Assembly: GCA_015065425.1 (NCBI GenBank)
Contig: SVQH01000002.1
Coordinates: 39,521 to 103,520, forward strand
Length of the DNA stretch: 64,000 nt
Direction: 5' to 3'
Source of the DNA: Oscillospiraceae bacterium
GTDB taxonomy: Bacteria; Bacillota; Clostridia; Oscillospirales; Acutalibacteraceae
In this document: in pieces, positions 43,545 to 52,925 of the stretch
How the letters are laid out: the number at the start of each line of letters is the position of its first letter
Numbering within the stretch: position 1 is the stretch's first letter
Made by a program: the position numbers and the translations under genes
The notes under the pieces: model-generated
The model's database searches: none
What the model was told of the DNA's origin: nothing
What the model saw: only the letters and a program-made list of their open reading frames with translations

Positions 43545-44819
43545 ATGTCAATGCTTGGTGCTGTAAGAAATGAAATTGTTTCAGGAGATTTTGATGAAAG
43601 ACTCAGCCGTCTTTACGGCAGTGATACAGAGAAATCAAGAGCAAGATTTCTCCACATAACCCATCTTTTTGAAGAGAAATTCGGTGACAGAGACGGTATA
43701 CGCTTTTTTTCTGCTCCCGGAAGAACAGAGGTTTGCGGAAATCATACGGACCACAACCACGGTCAGGTTCTTGCCGCTGCCATAAATCTTGATGCGGTTG
43801 CATGTGCAGTAAAGACAGATGACCATTATATAAGAGTGTATTCCGAGAATTATCCCGGAGATATAATCGACATAAATGTACTCGAGCCTCAGATGAACGA
43901 GGTTGAAAAGAGTGCTTCACTCGTAAGAGGTGTTGCTGCAAGATTCAAAGAGCTCGGATATAACATCGGCGGTGTTGACTGTGTGACGGTAAACAATGTG
44001 CTTAAAGGTTCGGGTATGTCATCCTCAGCTTCTTTTGAGGTTCTTGTCGGAACAATACTTAACTATCTTTACAATGACGGAAAAATTTCACCTGTTGAAA
44101 TTGCAAAAATAGCACAGTATGCGGAGAATAAGTTCTTCGGAAAGCCCTGCGGACTTATGGACCAGATGGCTTGCTCAGTCGGTTCTTTCGTGCAGATAGA
44201 TTTCTGCGATCCCGAAAAGCCCGTCATTACACCTGTTGAGTTTGATTTTTCAGCCTGCGGTCATTCTCTTTGTATCGTTGATACAAGGGCAGACCATGCA
44301 GACCTTACTGATGATTATGCTGCCATAAGACGCGAAATGGAAGCAGTTGCAGGTTATTTCGGAAAGTCATGTCTTCGTGAGATAAAAGAAGAGGATGTGC
44401 TTTCAAATGTTGCGGGTATAAAAGAAAAGCTCGGTGAAAGACCCGTTCTCAGAGCCATACATTTCTTTGAGGATAATAAGAGAGTGGAAAAAGAAGCTGA
44501 AGCACTCAGAAAAGGTGATTTTGAAGCCTTCAAAGCACTTACTGTTTCTTCAGGGTATTCTTCTTACATGTATAATCAGAATGTATTTTCTTCATCTGCA
44601 CCTCTTTCTCAGCCCGTATCTCTTGCACTTGCCGTAAGTGAGGTTATTCTTAAAGGCAAGGGTGCATGGCGTGTTCACGGCGGCGGTTTTGCAGGAACAA
44701 TTCAGGCATTCGTACCCGATGAACTTCTTAACGACTATAAAAACAGCATGGAGGCTGTATTCGGCGAGGGCTCATGTTATGTTCTTGCTATAAGACCTTT
44801 CGGAGGAACGGAAGTCTGA
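43545..44819 (+). CDS. galK: Galactokinase
   Basis: The 424-residue GHMP kinase has the galactose-binding signature 'GRTEVCGNHTDHNHG', the ATP loop 'VLKGSGMSSSASFEV' and 'WRVHGGGFAGTIQAF'. 'GKPCGLMDQMACSVGS' is the third GHMP motif. It phosphorylates galactose (possibly N-acetylgalactosamine) to the 1-phosphate. No galT or galE lies nearby, so the Leloir pathway genes must be elsewhere. AAAGGAAG precedes the ATG. Confidence 0.9.
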   Translation: MSMLGAVRNEIVSGDFDERLSRLYGSDTEKSRARFLHITHLFEEKFGDRDGIRFFSAPGRTEVCGNHTDHNHGQVLAAAINLDAVACAVKTDDHYIRVYSENYPGDIIDINVLEPQMNEVEKSASLVRGVAARFKELGYNIGGVDCVTVNNVLKGSGMSSSASFEVLVGTILNYLYNDGKISPVEIAKIAQYAENKFFGKPCGLMDQMACSVGSFVQIDFCDPEKPVITPVEFDFSACGHSLCIVDTRADHADLTDDYAAIRREMEAVAGYFGKSCLREIKEEDVLSNVAGIKEKLGERPVLRAIHFFEDNKRVEKEAEALRKGDFEAFKALTVSSGYSSYMYNQNVFSSSAPLSQPVSLALAVSEVILKGKGAWRVHGGGFAGTIQAFVPDELLNDYKNSMEAVFGEGSCYVLAIRPFGGTEV

Positions 44820-44856
44820 TTTTGTTTCTCACGGCCTTCATAAAAGGTGATAAGCT

Positions 44857-47253
44857 ATGACAGAAGACAGACATATAAGAGCACTTGAACTTGATAAGGT
44901 ACTTGCCATGCTCTCAGACCTTGCATCTATAAAAGACAGCAAGGAAATGGCATTGGAGCTGAAACCCGGCACGGTTCTTTATGATGTTCAGACGCTTATA
45001 AATCAGACAGATGCCGCATACCGGCTTCTGGCTAAATTCGGCGGACCTTCATTCGGTGCCGCCAAGAATGTAAATTCCTCTCTTTCAAGAGCTGCTGCAG
45101 GCGGTGTGCTTACAATGCGTGAGCTTCTTGATATAGGTGAGGTTTTAAGAGTTATCCGTTCTTTGTATGAATGGAGATTTTCACAGCCCGGTGCTGACAG
45201 TTGTCTTGATATCTTTTTCTCCTCTCTTTGTCCGAATAAGATGCTTGAGAGTAATATTTTTACATCCATTCTCAATGAAGAAGAGATGGCTGACAATGCT
45301 TCAAGAGAGCTTGCTGACATAAGAAGAAAAATGAGAAATCAGGCACAGAGTATCCGTGAAAAGCTTGAAGGACTGGTAAGAAGCACACATTATCAGAAAT
45401 TTCTGCAGGATGCAATAATTACTCAGCGTAACGGCAGATTTGTTGTTCCCGTAAAAAATGAGCACAGAGGCGATGTGCCCGGTCTTGTGCATGATACCTC
45501 GGGCTCCGGTGCTACGGTGTTTATTGAACCTATGGCAGTGGTTGAAGCAAACAACGAGATAAGAGTGCTTCAGGGTAAGGAAAGGGAAGAAATTGAAAGA
45601 ATTCTTGCAGAACTTTCCGTTGCCGCAGGCGAATATGCCGATACCATAAAGAGTAATTTTGAGTCTGTTGTTGAACTCAATCTTATTTTTGCAAAAGCAC
45701 AGCTTGCTTATAAAATGAAGGCAAGTGTTCCCGTGCTTAATACTCAGGGAATAACTGAGCTTAAAAAGGCGAGACATCCTCTGCTTGACCCGAAAAAAGT
45801 TGTTGCCACGGATATAAGTCTCGGAGAAGATTTTGACACGTTGGTTATTACAGGTCCCAATACGGGCGGTAAAACCGTATCCATAAAAACCGTGGGACTA
45901 CTTACTCTTATGGCATGCTGCGGTCTTATGATACCCGCAGCAGACAATTCAAGAATTTGTGTTTTCAGCAAAGTATTTGCAGATATCGGTGATGAACAGA
46001 GCATTGAGCAGTCATTGTCCACTTTCTCATCACACATGGTAAACATTGTTGATATACTTAAAAATGCAGACGGTGAAAGTCTTGTGCTTATAGATGAACT
46101 CGGAGCGGGAACTGATCCCGTTGAGGGTGCCGCACTTGCAATAGCCATACTTGAAAGACTTCAGATAAACGGTGCAAAGATAGCTGCCACCACACACTAT
46201 GCGGAGCTTAAGGCTTATGCACTTGAAACACCGAGAGTGCAGAACGGCAGCTGTGAATTTGATGTTTCGTCTCTCAGACCCACTTACAGACTTCTTATAG
46301 GTGTTCCCGGAAGGTCAAACGCATTTGCAATTTCCGAAAGACTCGGAATTGATAAGGAGCTTATCGGGAGAGCAAACGAGTTTGTATCCACAGAAAATAT
46401 AAGATTTGAAAACGTTGTCGATTCTCTTGAAGAATCCCGTCTTCAGATGGAGAAGGAAAAATCTCTGGCTGAAAGCATACGTGCAGAGTATGAGAAAAAA
46501 CTCAGCGATGCTGAAAGAAAACTTCAGGAAGCCGAAAATCTCCGTCAAAAGGAGTATGAAAAGGCTCAGGGTGAGGCACTTAAAATAACGGAAAAGGCGA
46601 GAAGAGAGGCAAATACCCTTCTTATGGAGATAGACAATCTCCGGAAAGAGATGCGAAGCACAAAGGATGCCTCAGAACTTGCGAGAAAAGCAAAACAGGC
46701 AATGAAGAAGGGACTTTCGGACATTGACAGAACCGTTAATCCTGTTACCACATCCTTGTATGAGGATGATGACTATGTTCTTCCGAGAGCTCTTCAGGTG
46801 GGAGATACGGTGCTTCTTGTAGAGTTGGGAAAAGAAGCATCAGTTCTTTCTCTGCCCGATAAAAGACAGCAGGTGGAGGTTCTCTCGGGAGCACTTCGCA
46901 TGCGTGTGAATGTGTCAAAGCTGCGGCTTATTGAGAAAAAGAAGGAGAATAAGCAGAAAACAGCTTCTCTTTCAAGAAACGGTTCTATGGAAGCCCGTCT
47001 TACGGCAAGTGCTGAAAACAGATGCGACCTCAGGGGAATGACCGTTGATGAAGCCCTTCTGACTCTTGACAGCTTCCTTGATTCCATGCTTATGTCCAAT
47101 ATCGGCGAATTTACCGTTATCCACGGCAAAGGAACGGGAGCATTGAGAGCTGCCGTACAAAAGCACCTGAAGGGTAATAAATTTGTAAAAACCTTCCGCC
47201 TCGGAGTCTACGGCGAAGGCGAAAACGGTGTTACTATAGTTACATTGAAATGA
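44857..47253 (+). CDS. mutS2: MutS2 / RqcU, Smr-domain ATPase
   Basis: The 798-residue protein has the MutS-type core and clamp, P-loop 'GPNTGGKTVS' (333-342), Walker B 'LVLIDELGAGTDP', a long coiled coil (about 510-640), the KOW-like linker and a C-terminal Smr domain ('CDLRGMTVDEALLTLD', then 'VIHGKGTGALR'). In Bacillota MutS2 splits collided ribosomes and feeds the RqcH rescue pathway; a role in suppressing recombination has also been proposed. AAAGGTGAT precedes the ATG, 37 nt after galK. Confidence 0.95.
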   Translation: MTEDRHIRALELDKVLAMLSDLASIKDSKEMALELKPGTVLYDVQTLINQTDAAYRLLAKFGGPSFGAAKNVNSSLSRAAAGGVLTMRELLDIGEVLRVIRSLYEWRFSQPGADSCLDIFFSSLCPNKMLESNIFTSILNEEEMADNASRELADIRRKMRNQAQSIREKLEGLVRSTHYQKFLQDAIITQRNGRFVVPVKNEHRGDVPGLVHDTSGSGATVFIEPMAVVEANNEIRVLQGKEREEIERILAELSVAAGEYADTIKSNFESVVELNLIFAKAQLAYKMKASVPVLNTQGITELKKARHPLLDPKKVVATDISLGEDFDTLVITGPNTGGKTVSIKTVGLLTLMACCGLMIPAADNSRICVFSKVFADIGDEQSIEQSLSTFSSHMVNIVDILKNADGESLVLIDELGAGTDPVEGAALAIAILERLQINGAKIAATTHYAELKAYALETPRVQNGSCEFDVSSLRPTYRLLIGVPGRSNAFAISERLGIDKELIGRANEFVSTENIRFENVVDSLEESRLQMEKEKSLAESIRAEYEKKLSDAERKLQEAENLRQKEYEKAQGEALKITEKARREANTLLMEIDNLRKEMRSTKDASELARKAKQAMKKGLSDIDRTVNPVTTSLYEDDDYVLPRALQVGDTVLLVELGKEASVLSLPDKRQQVEVLSGALRMRVNVSKLRLIEKKKENKQKTASLSRNGSMEARLTASAENRCDLRGMTVDEALLTLDSFLDSMLMSNIGEFTVIHGKGTGALRAAVQKHLKGNKFVKTFRLGVYGEGENGVTIVTLK

Positions 47254-47282
47254 TAGTTTGTATTGTCGTAAGAAAAGAGCTT

Positions 47283-47419
47283 CGCCGTACACCTACGGCG
47301 GAATGTTTTCGGATAGTCCATCGCCGAGGGAAGTTTACTTCCCGTTCGGCGGGACATAAAATCTTTTTTACGTCTATAACGTAAAAAACGGGGCTGTATT
47401 CAGTACAGTCCCGTTTTTT
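47283..47419 (+). terminator. Four successive hairpins ending in the mutS2 terminator
   Basis: Stem 1 is CGCCGTA/TACGGCG (47283-47300). Stem 2 is CGCCGA+GGGAAGT with ACTTCCC+TCGGCG (47322-47351). Stem 3 is TTTTTTACGT/ACGTAAAAAA (47364-47388). Stem 4 is CGGGGCTGTA/TACAGTCCCG (47389-47413) followed by TTTTTT (47414-47419), a canonical terminator. Stems 1-3 look like an inserted REP-like element. Confidence 0.75.
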
Positions 47420-47433
47420 CAATATAATTTTAT

Positions 47434-48126
47434 TTATTGTATCAGCATATCTATGAGATATATCACTGCAAGGTGGGTGGGGTAAAAGATATAGAACAGA
47501 AGCTTCAGATTCTTTTTTCCTCTTTTTCCGTTGTAAAGTATAAGAAGGGGAAGAGAGAGGAAGCCGAACCATTGTCTCGGGTTCATGCTCAATGCGAGAA
47601 GTATGAGGAAAACCGATGTGACAATAAGCTTGTGACTTTTCTTCGGGGCAAAATATACTCCCACGGGGAGAAGTACACCGAAAATTCCGTAATCTATGGT
47701 GAAATCAGTTTCGGGAACAAGACGGGGAAGTATTACGCACAGGAATATCACCGCAGAAAACTGAAGTGCCATGAGAAGGGCAGAGGTGAAATTTTTCTTT
47801 TTTCTGAAATTGTCCCCTGCGTATATACAAAGTATTGAAAGCACAAATGTCATAAGTACATTCATGTAAAGAGAGCCTGATGTGAAAAAATATGCACACT
47901 GACAGCCCAGTGCCATTCCTGCCATTATCAGAAGATATTTCTTTTTGTTTTTTGTATATTTACAGCCCTCGGCTATCATATATGAGAATACGGGAAAGGC
48001 AATTCTTCCTATTGTCATGAGAATATCTGCTTCGGGAAAAAGCTGCCTTCCTGCGTGGTCAAGCAGCATTGTGAACATTGCAATGAGTTTTAACTGATTG
48101 TTGTTAAGTCCTTCTTTCAGCTTCAT
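47434..48126 (-). CDS. TraX-like multi-pass membrane protein
   Basis: The 230-residue protein has about seven hydrophobic helices and the PF05857 (TraX) opening 'LKLIAMFTMLLDHAG', then 'IGRIAFPVFSYMIAEGCKYT'. TraX of F plasmid is associated with pilin N-acetylation, and chromosomal homologues may be membrane acyltransferases; the substrate here is unknown. AGGGGG precedes the ATG. There is no plasmid transfer gene nearby. Confidence 0.83.
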   Translation of the reverse strand: MKLKEGLNNNQLKLIAMFTMLLDHAGRQLFPEADILMTIGRIAFPVFSYMIAEGCKYTKNKKKYLLIMAGMALGCQCAYFFTSGSLYMNVLMTFVLSILCIYAGDNFRKKKNFTSALLMALQFSAVIFLCVILPRLVPETDFTIDYGIFGVLLPVGVYFAPKKSHKLIVTSVFLILLALSMNPRQWFGFLSLPLLILYNGKRGKKNLKLLFYIFYPTHLAVIYLIDMLIQ

Positions 48127-48169
48127 ACACTGTTTGCCCCCTTCTTGTTTTAAAATGAAACAAAAGACT

Positions 48170-48198
48170 AAAGGCTGTCCTCTTATGAGACAGCCTTT
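48170..48198 (-). terminator. Terminator of rpmB
   Basis: AAAGGCTGTC (48170-48179) pairs perfectly with GACAGCCTTT (48189-48198); on the minus strand TAGTCTTTTG follows. It lies 28 nt past the rpmB stop. Confidence 0.75.
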
Positions 48199-48225
48199 GT
48201 ATCGTTCTTTAATTTTCTTGTGAAA

Positions 48226-48414
48226 TTAAACAGCTCTTTCAACCTTACCGGAACGCATGCAACGTGTGCAAGCATAAACTCTGCAAGGAGAACCGTTAAC
48301 GATAGCCTTAACTCTTTTTACATTGGGCTTCCAAGTTCTGTTTGATCTTCTGTGTGAGTGAGAAACCTGAATACCGAACTTTACGTCCTTACCGCAAAAA
48401 TCACATTTTGCCAT
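48226..48414 (-). CDS. rpmB: Ribosomal protein bL28
   Basis: This 62-residue protein of the large subunit starts MAKCDFCGKDVKFG and has the zinc-binding form with CxxC near the N-terminus and ACTRC near residue 52. 'HSHRRSNRTWKPNVKRV' is the rRNA-binding core. ATG 48414 follows GGGAGGTG; a three-codon GTG extension overlaps this RBS and is rejected. Confidence 0.96.
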   Translation of the reverse strand: MAKCDFCGKDVKFGIQVSHSHRRSNRTWKPNVKRVKAIVNGSPCRVYACTRCMRSGKVERAV

Positions 48415-48536
48415 GGAGCGCACCTCCCTTTTATTTTCCGGGATAAACCCTAATATCTAAATCAGCAAAAGACATGATAACAGATTATACAAAGAAATGC
48501 AAGTGTTTTTTTAAACTTTTTTTCAAACATGGAAAA

Positions 48537-49775
48537 TTATTTTAGTTCATGTATAAACAAGCCGCTTAAAAGTTTTGGCTCAAACCATGTGGACTTGGGC
48601 GGCATGACATTTCCCGAATCGGCTATTGCCATAAGCTCTGAAAGTGAAGTGGGGAACATGGATATTGCAATTTCAATATCTTCTTTGCATCTTTTTTCGA
48701 GTTCTCCGAGACCTCTTATTCCTCCGACAAAGTCAATTCTCTTGTCGGTTCTCGGGTCATCAATACCGAAAATATCTGAAATTACATATTTCTGAAGTAC
48801 TGATACATCAAGACTTTCAAGTACATTATTTTCGTCGCAAAGTCCTTCTTTCAGTGTCAGCTCATACCATTTACCGTTGCAGTAAAAACCGAATTTATGA
48901 CGTTCGGAAGGGCTTACTGCTACATCTTTTTCGCAGATGTCAAAAATATCGGAAAGCTTCGTGAAAAGTTCATCATCGGAAAGTCCGTTTTTATCCTTGA
49001 GAAGACGGTTGTAGTCCATTATTTTAAGCTCTTCAGCTCTGAATGCGACAGCTAAGAAGAAATTGAATTCCTCTTCCCCCGTATATCCCGGGTTTTCCTC
49101 TCTTCTTTTAAGTGCCACTTTTACTGCTGATGCGGCTCTGTGATGTCCGTCTGCAATATAGAGTGCAGGAATGTCGGCAAAGCCCCCGGAGACTGCTTTA
49201 CAGTCATTTTCATCAGATATTATCCAGACGGTATTTTTTACATTGCCCTCGGAAACGAAATCATATTCCGGGTCAAGTGCAGTATATTTATCAATTATGC
49301 TGTCAATGGCAGCAGTTCTTTTGTATGCAAGGAAAATGGGGCCTGTGTTTGCATTGCAGGTGTCCACATGGCGTATGCGATCTTCTTCTTTGTCTGCACG
49401 GGTGAATTCATGTTTTTTTATTACATTATTAATATAATCATCCACACCTGCACAGCCGACAATACCTGTCTGGCAGATATCTCCCATAATTTGTCTGTAA
49501 ATATAAAAACATGGAGAATCATCCTTTATACATATTCCGTCATCGGAAAGTTTTCTGAGATTTTCCGCCGCTTTTTTATAAACTTCATCCGAATAAAGAT
49601 AAGTGTCAACGGGAAGGTCAACTTCTGCTTTGTCAACATGTATAAATGAATATGGGGCATCCTTGACCTTTTCTCTTGCTTCTTCCGAATTCATGACATC
49701 ATAAGGAAGGGCGGCAACCTGTGAGGCATATTCTTTTTTCGGGCGGACTGCTTTGAAGGGGTTGAATACGGACAT
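48537..49775 (-). CDS. DUF1015 family protein
   Basis: The 412-residue cytosolic protein matches DUF1015 throughout: 'FNPFKAVRPKKEYASQVAALPYDV', 'FYIYRQIMGDICQTGIVGC', 'HEFTRADKEEDRIRH' and 'LYIADGHHRAASAVKVAL'. The last segment resembles a ParB-like GHHR phosphate-binding motif, which suggests a nucleotide or phosphate-transfer activity, but none is assigned here. These genes often sit near serine or hydroxyacid metabolism; here the closest such gene is 6 kb away. It follows the SBP gene by 29 nt on the same strand. Confidence 0.85.
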   Translation of the reverse strand: MSVFNPFKAVRPKKEYASQVAALPYDVMNSEEAREKVKDAPYSFIHVDKAEVDLPVDTYLYSDEVYKKAAENLRKLSDDGICIKDDSPCFYIYRQIMGDICQTGIVGCAGVDDYINNVIKKHEFTRADKEEDRIRHVDTCNANTGPIFLAYKRTAAIDSIIDKYTALDPEYDFVSEGNVKNTVWIISDENDCKAVSGGFADIPALYIADGHHRAASAVKVALKRREENPGYTGEEEFNFFLAVAFRAEELKIMDYNRLLKDKNGLSDDELFTKLSDIFDICEKDVAVSPSERHKFGFYCNGKWYELTLKEGLCDENNVLESLDVSVLQKYVISDIFGIDDPRTDKRIDFVGGIRGLGELEKRCKEDIEIAISMFPTSLSELMAIADSGNVMPPKSTWFEPKLLSGLFIHELK

Positions 49776-49804
49776 TTTTTCACGAACCTTTCTGAATTTT
49801 TTGC

Positions 49805-51412
49805 TTATTGTTTTTCGTTTGTCGCTTTATGAAAATAAAGCTTATCATTACCTGAAAAATATATTACATCTTTTACATCTTTTGTGCATACAAAATATGA
49901 ATTTTCTTCCCATACGGGGAGAATGATGTTTGCCTGCGATATTTCATTTTCCAAAGAAGAATAAACGGACCTGAATGAGGAATCATTTCCTGAATAAAGC
50001 TGAGATAAAAGTTCTGCAGTGTTTTCGGAAGAGTATCCTGTTATGTTATATGGGGAATTTTCAAGGAAGGTACCGAAAAATTCATAAGAACTGTCGGTCT
50101 GTGCAGTTATAGGATAGAATGCTATCTGATATGCACCCGATGATACTGCCTTTTTAACCTCCTCGGAAGTACCTGTTTTAACTGAGAAATTTATTGAAAT
50201 GCCGAGTATTCTCTGCCACTCCTGAAGAAGTCTTCGCATGGCATCCTCGTATTGTGACTCGCATAGAAGAACTACATCCGCTGTTAATATTCCCAGCTCC
50301 TCAAGTCCTTTTTTCAGATGCTGCGGTGCTCCTTTCTCATTAAATGTTATGGGGTGGTAGGCTACGTTTTCGGCTGCCGCACTTGAAGGGACAATGCCGT
50401 TTGCAGCATTTTTTTGTGCATTGCTTGCAACAAGGGTGCAGTCTGTTGCCGCACACAGGGCTTTTCGTATTTCGGCATTGGAGAGAATAGTATCATTAAT
50501 ATTGAAAATAAAACTTCTTGTAACATTGGGAGTCTGTATGACTGTCATGCTCTTTTTAATTTTGAGGTCGGCATAAACGTCTTCGCTTATTACGGCACCT
50601 GAATAATCGTCAGTTTCAAGCACTTCTCTGAGAGTTTCATTATCATCCGTGACATAAAGCCAGATATAGTCGGGCACAGCCACACTTTCTCCCACATAGT
50701 CAGCGGCTTTGTTTATTCTGTAAGAAGTTTCATCAAATCTTGAAAGATAAAACGGACCGTTGGAAAGGGAAAAAGCTATAAGTGTTCCGTATCTGCCTGA
50801 ACATGCATTGAAAAAGACTTCATTGCACGGCATACATAAAGGCTCGGTAAGAACCTCGGGAAAATTACTCTGAGGCTTTGACAGTTTTATTTCAAGGGTG
50901 TATCTGTCAACTGCTCTGACTCCCAGTTCACTTCTGTTCTTATTGCCTGAAAGTATCTCCGGGGCATTTTCGATATTATAAAGCATATAAGACTGATGTG
51001 CTCCCGTCATGGGGTCGCAGGCTCTTTGCAGTGCAAACTTAAAATCATAAGCCGTGACATTCAGCGGGAAATTTTCGGGAAGCTTCCCTTCAAGCTGCTT
51101 TTCGGCATTTGAAGTAAGATGCCACATTGCATCCTCTCTCAGTCTGAATGTATATGTGAGTTTATCGGGAGAAACTGTCCAGCTTTTTGCTGCTCCGTTT
51201 ATTATATTTCCGTTTTCGTCTTTTCTGAGAAGTCCTTCAAAGCAGTTTCTTACAATAATGCTTGCCGTGGTGTCGGAGACTATCTGAGGGTCAAAAGTAA
51301 CTGCGGGACTGTCCACGGCAAAGAAGAGAACCACAGGGTCTTCTGAAGAGCATGATGATAAAATTCCCGTAAGCAGCAGTATTGATAAAAGCAGTGTGCT
51401 TATTCTTTTCAT
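49805..51412 (-). CDS. Orphan family-5 (peptide/nickel type) substrate-binding lipoprotein
   Basis: The 535-residue protein has a lipoprotein signal with the lipobox LSSC (Cys about residue 21) and the SBP_bac_5 fold: 'VVLFFAVDSPAVTFDPQIVSD', 'CFEGLLRKDENGNIINGAAKSW' and a C-terminal 'NIILPVWEENSYF'. It binds oligopeptides or similar ligands outside the membrane. No permease or ATPase gene is adjacent, so it must share a transporter encoded elsewhere or act as a sensor. ATG 51412 is preceded by GGAGAAG; four in-frame codons upstream overlap this site. Confidence 0.87.
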   Translation of the reverse strand: MKRISTLLLSILLLTGILSSCSSEDPVVLFFAVDSPAVTFDPQIVSDTTASIIVRNCFEGLLRKDENGNIINGAAKSWTVSPDKLTYTFRLREDAMWHLTSNAEKQLEGKLPENFPLNVTAYDFKFALQRACDPMTGAHQSYMLYNIENAPEILSGNKNRSELGVRAVDRYTLEIKLSKPQSNFPEVLTEPLCMPCNEVFFNACSGRYGTLIAFSLSNGPFYLSRFDETSYRINKAADYVGESVAVPDYIWLYVTDDNETLREVLETDDYSGAVISEDVYADLKIKKSMTVIQTPNVTRSFIFNINDTILSNAEIRKALCAATDCTLVASNAQKNAANGIVPSSAAAENVAYHPITFNEKGAPQHLKKGLEELGILTADVVLLCESQYEDAMRRLLQEWQRILGISINFSVKTGTSEEVKKAVSSGAYQIAFYPITAQTDSSYEFFGTFLENSPYNITGYSSENTAELLSQLYSGNDSSFRSVYSSLENEISQANIILPVWEENSYFVCTKDVKDVIYFSGNDKLYFHKATNEKQ

Positions 51413-51643
51413 TTTCTTCTCCATTCGGTAAAACTAAGATTATTTCTATTTTATCAGATAATTATGTAATTTTCCATAGTTTGACGAAAGTTTTTTTGTG
51501 TATGGTGCGATAATAAATTTCTTTATTTTTCCTGTAAATTATGATACAATTAATTTTAATAAAATTGTCTTTATTGTTTTATGTAAATCAATCCGGCGGT
51601 TTTATTTCCCCGTTGACTTTTATTGAAATTAAAGAGGTAAAAA

Positions 51644-52906
51644 ATGGATACGGTTTTGCTTGTTCTCGGAATAATTACGGTTTTACTGCTTTTAATTATC
51701 GTAATAAAGCTTTTCAGTGAAAGAAAAGATGCTTCACCCGTTACGGATGAAAAAATAGACAATCTTACTAAAATTACCATGGACGGTTTTGCAGGACAGA
51801 GAAATGACCGCACAGCCTCCGATGAGGCTGTCAGGAATGTGATAGCATCATCTCTCGATTCCATGGGAAATAAAATGGACAGACTTTCAGAAATATCTTC
51901 GGAAGGTCAGATAAATGTTATCAGGGCGTTATCCGACATGAGAGAAAAACTTGATACAACGGGAAGATATCAGACAGATGCCGTTACGCGGGCTGTTGAA
52001 AAGCTTCAGCTGTCAAATGAGAAAAAGCTTGAGGAGATGAGAGTTACCGTTGATGAAAAACTGACTTCAACTCTTACGACCCGTCTTGACTCATCTTTCA
52101 AATCTGTTTCCGAACAGCTGTCCAATGTATATAAGTCTCTTGGTGAAATGAAGGAGCTTTCAACGGGAGTTACTGCACTCAACCGTATTTTTACAAACGT
52201 AAAAACAAGGGGTAACTGGGCGGAAACTCAGCTTGAAGGTATACTTGATCAGATAATTCCCGGTATGTATGTAAAAAATTACCGTTCCGATGATAAAAGG
52301 GATGTGGTTGAGTTTGCAGTTATAATTCCAGAGGCGGACAGTGACAAAAAGACTTATCTTCCCATAGATTCAAAATTTCCCATGGAGGATTATCTGCGGC
52401 TTTGTGATGCGGCGGACAGCGGAGATGCTGAGGGTGTTAAAAATGCAAGAAAGGCACTTGAAACAAGGGTTCTTGCGGAAGGAAAAGCTGTTTCAAAATA
52501 TATTGACCCTCCCTTTACCACCCCCTTTGCTGTGATGTATCTTGCAACAGATTCGCTGTACGCGGAGATAATTTCTTCAAAAGAAAACATAGCTGACCGT
52601 CTTCACGATGAATACGGAGTGCTTCTTGCGGGTCCTTCCACCATAACAGCTCTTTTGTCGTCACTTGCAATGGGCTTTAAGACAGTTGCACTCAATCAGA
52701 AGGCAAATGAGGTCATGGATTTGTTATCGGCTGCAAAGGTGCAGTATGATAAATTCGGAATAGCACTGGATAAGGCAAAGAAAAAGCTTGATGAAGCATC
52801 TTCCAGTATAGATGATGCACAGAAACGCAATTCCATAATTGTTAAAAAATTAAAGGGTGTTGAAGCCATTGATGTCAGTGATGCCGACAGGCTTCTGGAT
52901 ACCTGA
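51644..52906 (+). CDS. rmuC: RmuC-family protein
   Basis: The 420-residue protein has an N-terminal transmembrane helix (4-23), a long coiled coil (about 35-170) and the RmuC nuclease-like core, with 'GNWAETQLEGILDQIIPGMY', 'YLPIDSKFPMEDYLRL' and 'LLAGPSTITALLSSLAMGF'. RmuC limits inversions at short inverted repeats, and the core resembles PD-(D/E)xK nucleases (D-S-K in LPIDSKFP). AGAGG precedes the ATG. The 220-bp upstream gap holds a TACAAT but no clear -35. Confidence 0.92.
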   Translation: MDTVLLVLGIITVLLLLIIVIKLFSERKDASPVTDEKIDNLTKITMDGFAGQRNDRTASDEAVRNVIASSLDSMGNKMDRLSEISSEGQINVIRALSDMREKLDTTGRYQTDAVTRAVEKLQLSNEKKLEEMRVTVDEKLTSTLTTRLDSSFKSVSEQLSNVYKSLGEMKELSTGVTALNRIFTNVKTRGNWAETQLEGILDQIIPGMYVKNYRSDDKRDVVEFAVIIPEADSDKKTYLPIDSKFPMEDYLRLCDAADSGDAEGVKNARKALETRVLAEGKAVSKYIDPPFTTPFAVMYLATDSLYAEIISSKENIADRLHDEYGVLLAGPSTITALLSSLAMGFKTVALNQKANEVMDLLSAAKVQYDKFGIALDKAKKKLDEASSSIDDAQKRNSIIVKKLKGVEAIDVSDADRLLDT

Positions 52907-52925
52907 GAATAAAGGAGAGTATATT

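Noticed and set aside
47434-48126. A conjugative element, because of the TraX-like gene.
   Set aside because: No transfer, relaxase or integrase gene is present, and TraX homologues are common on Clostridia chromosomes.
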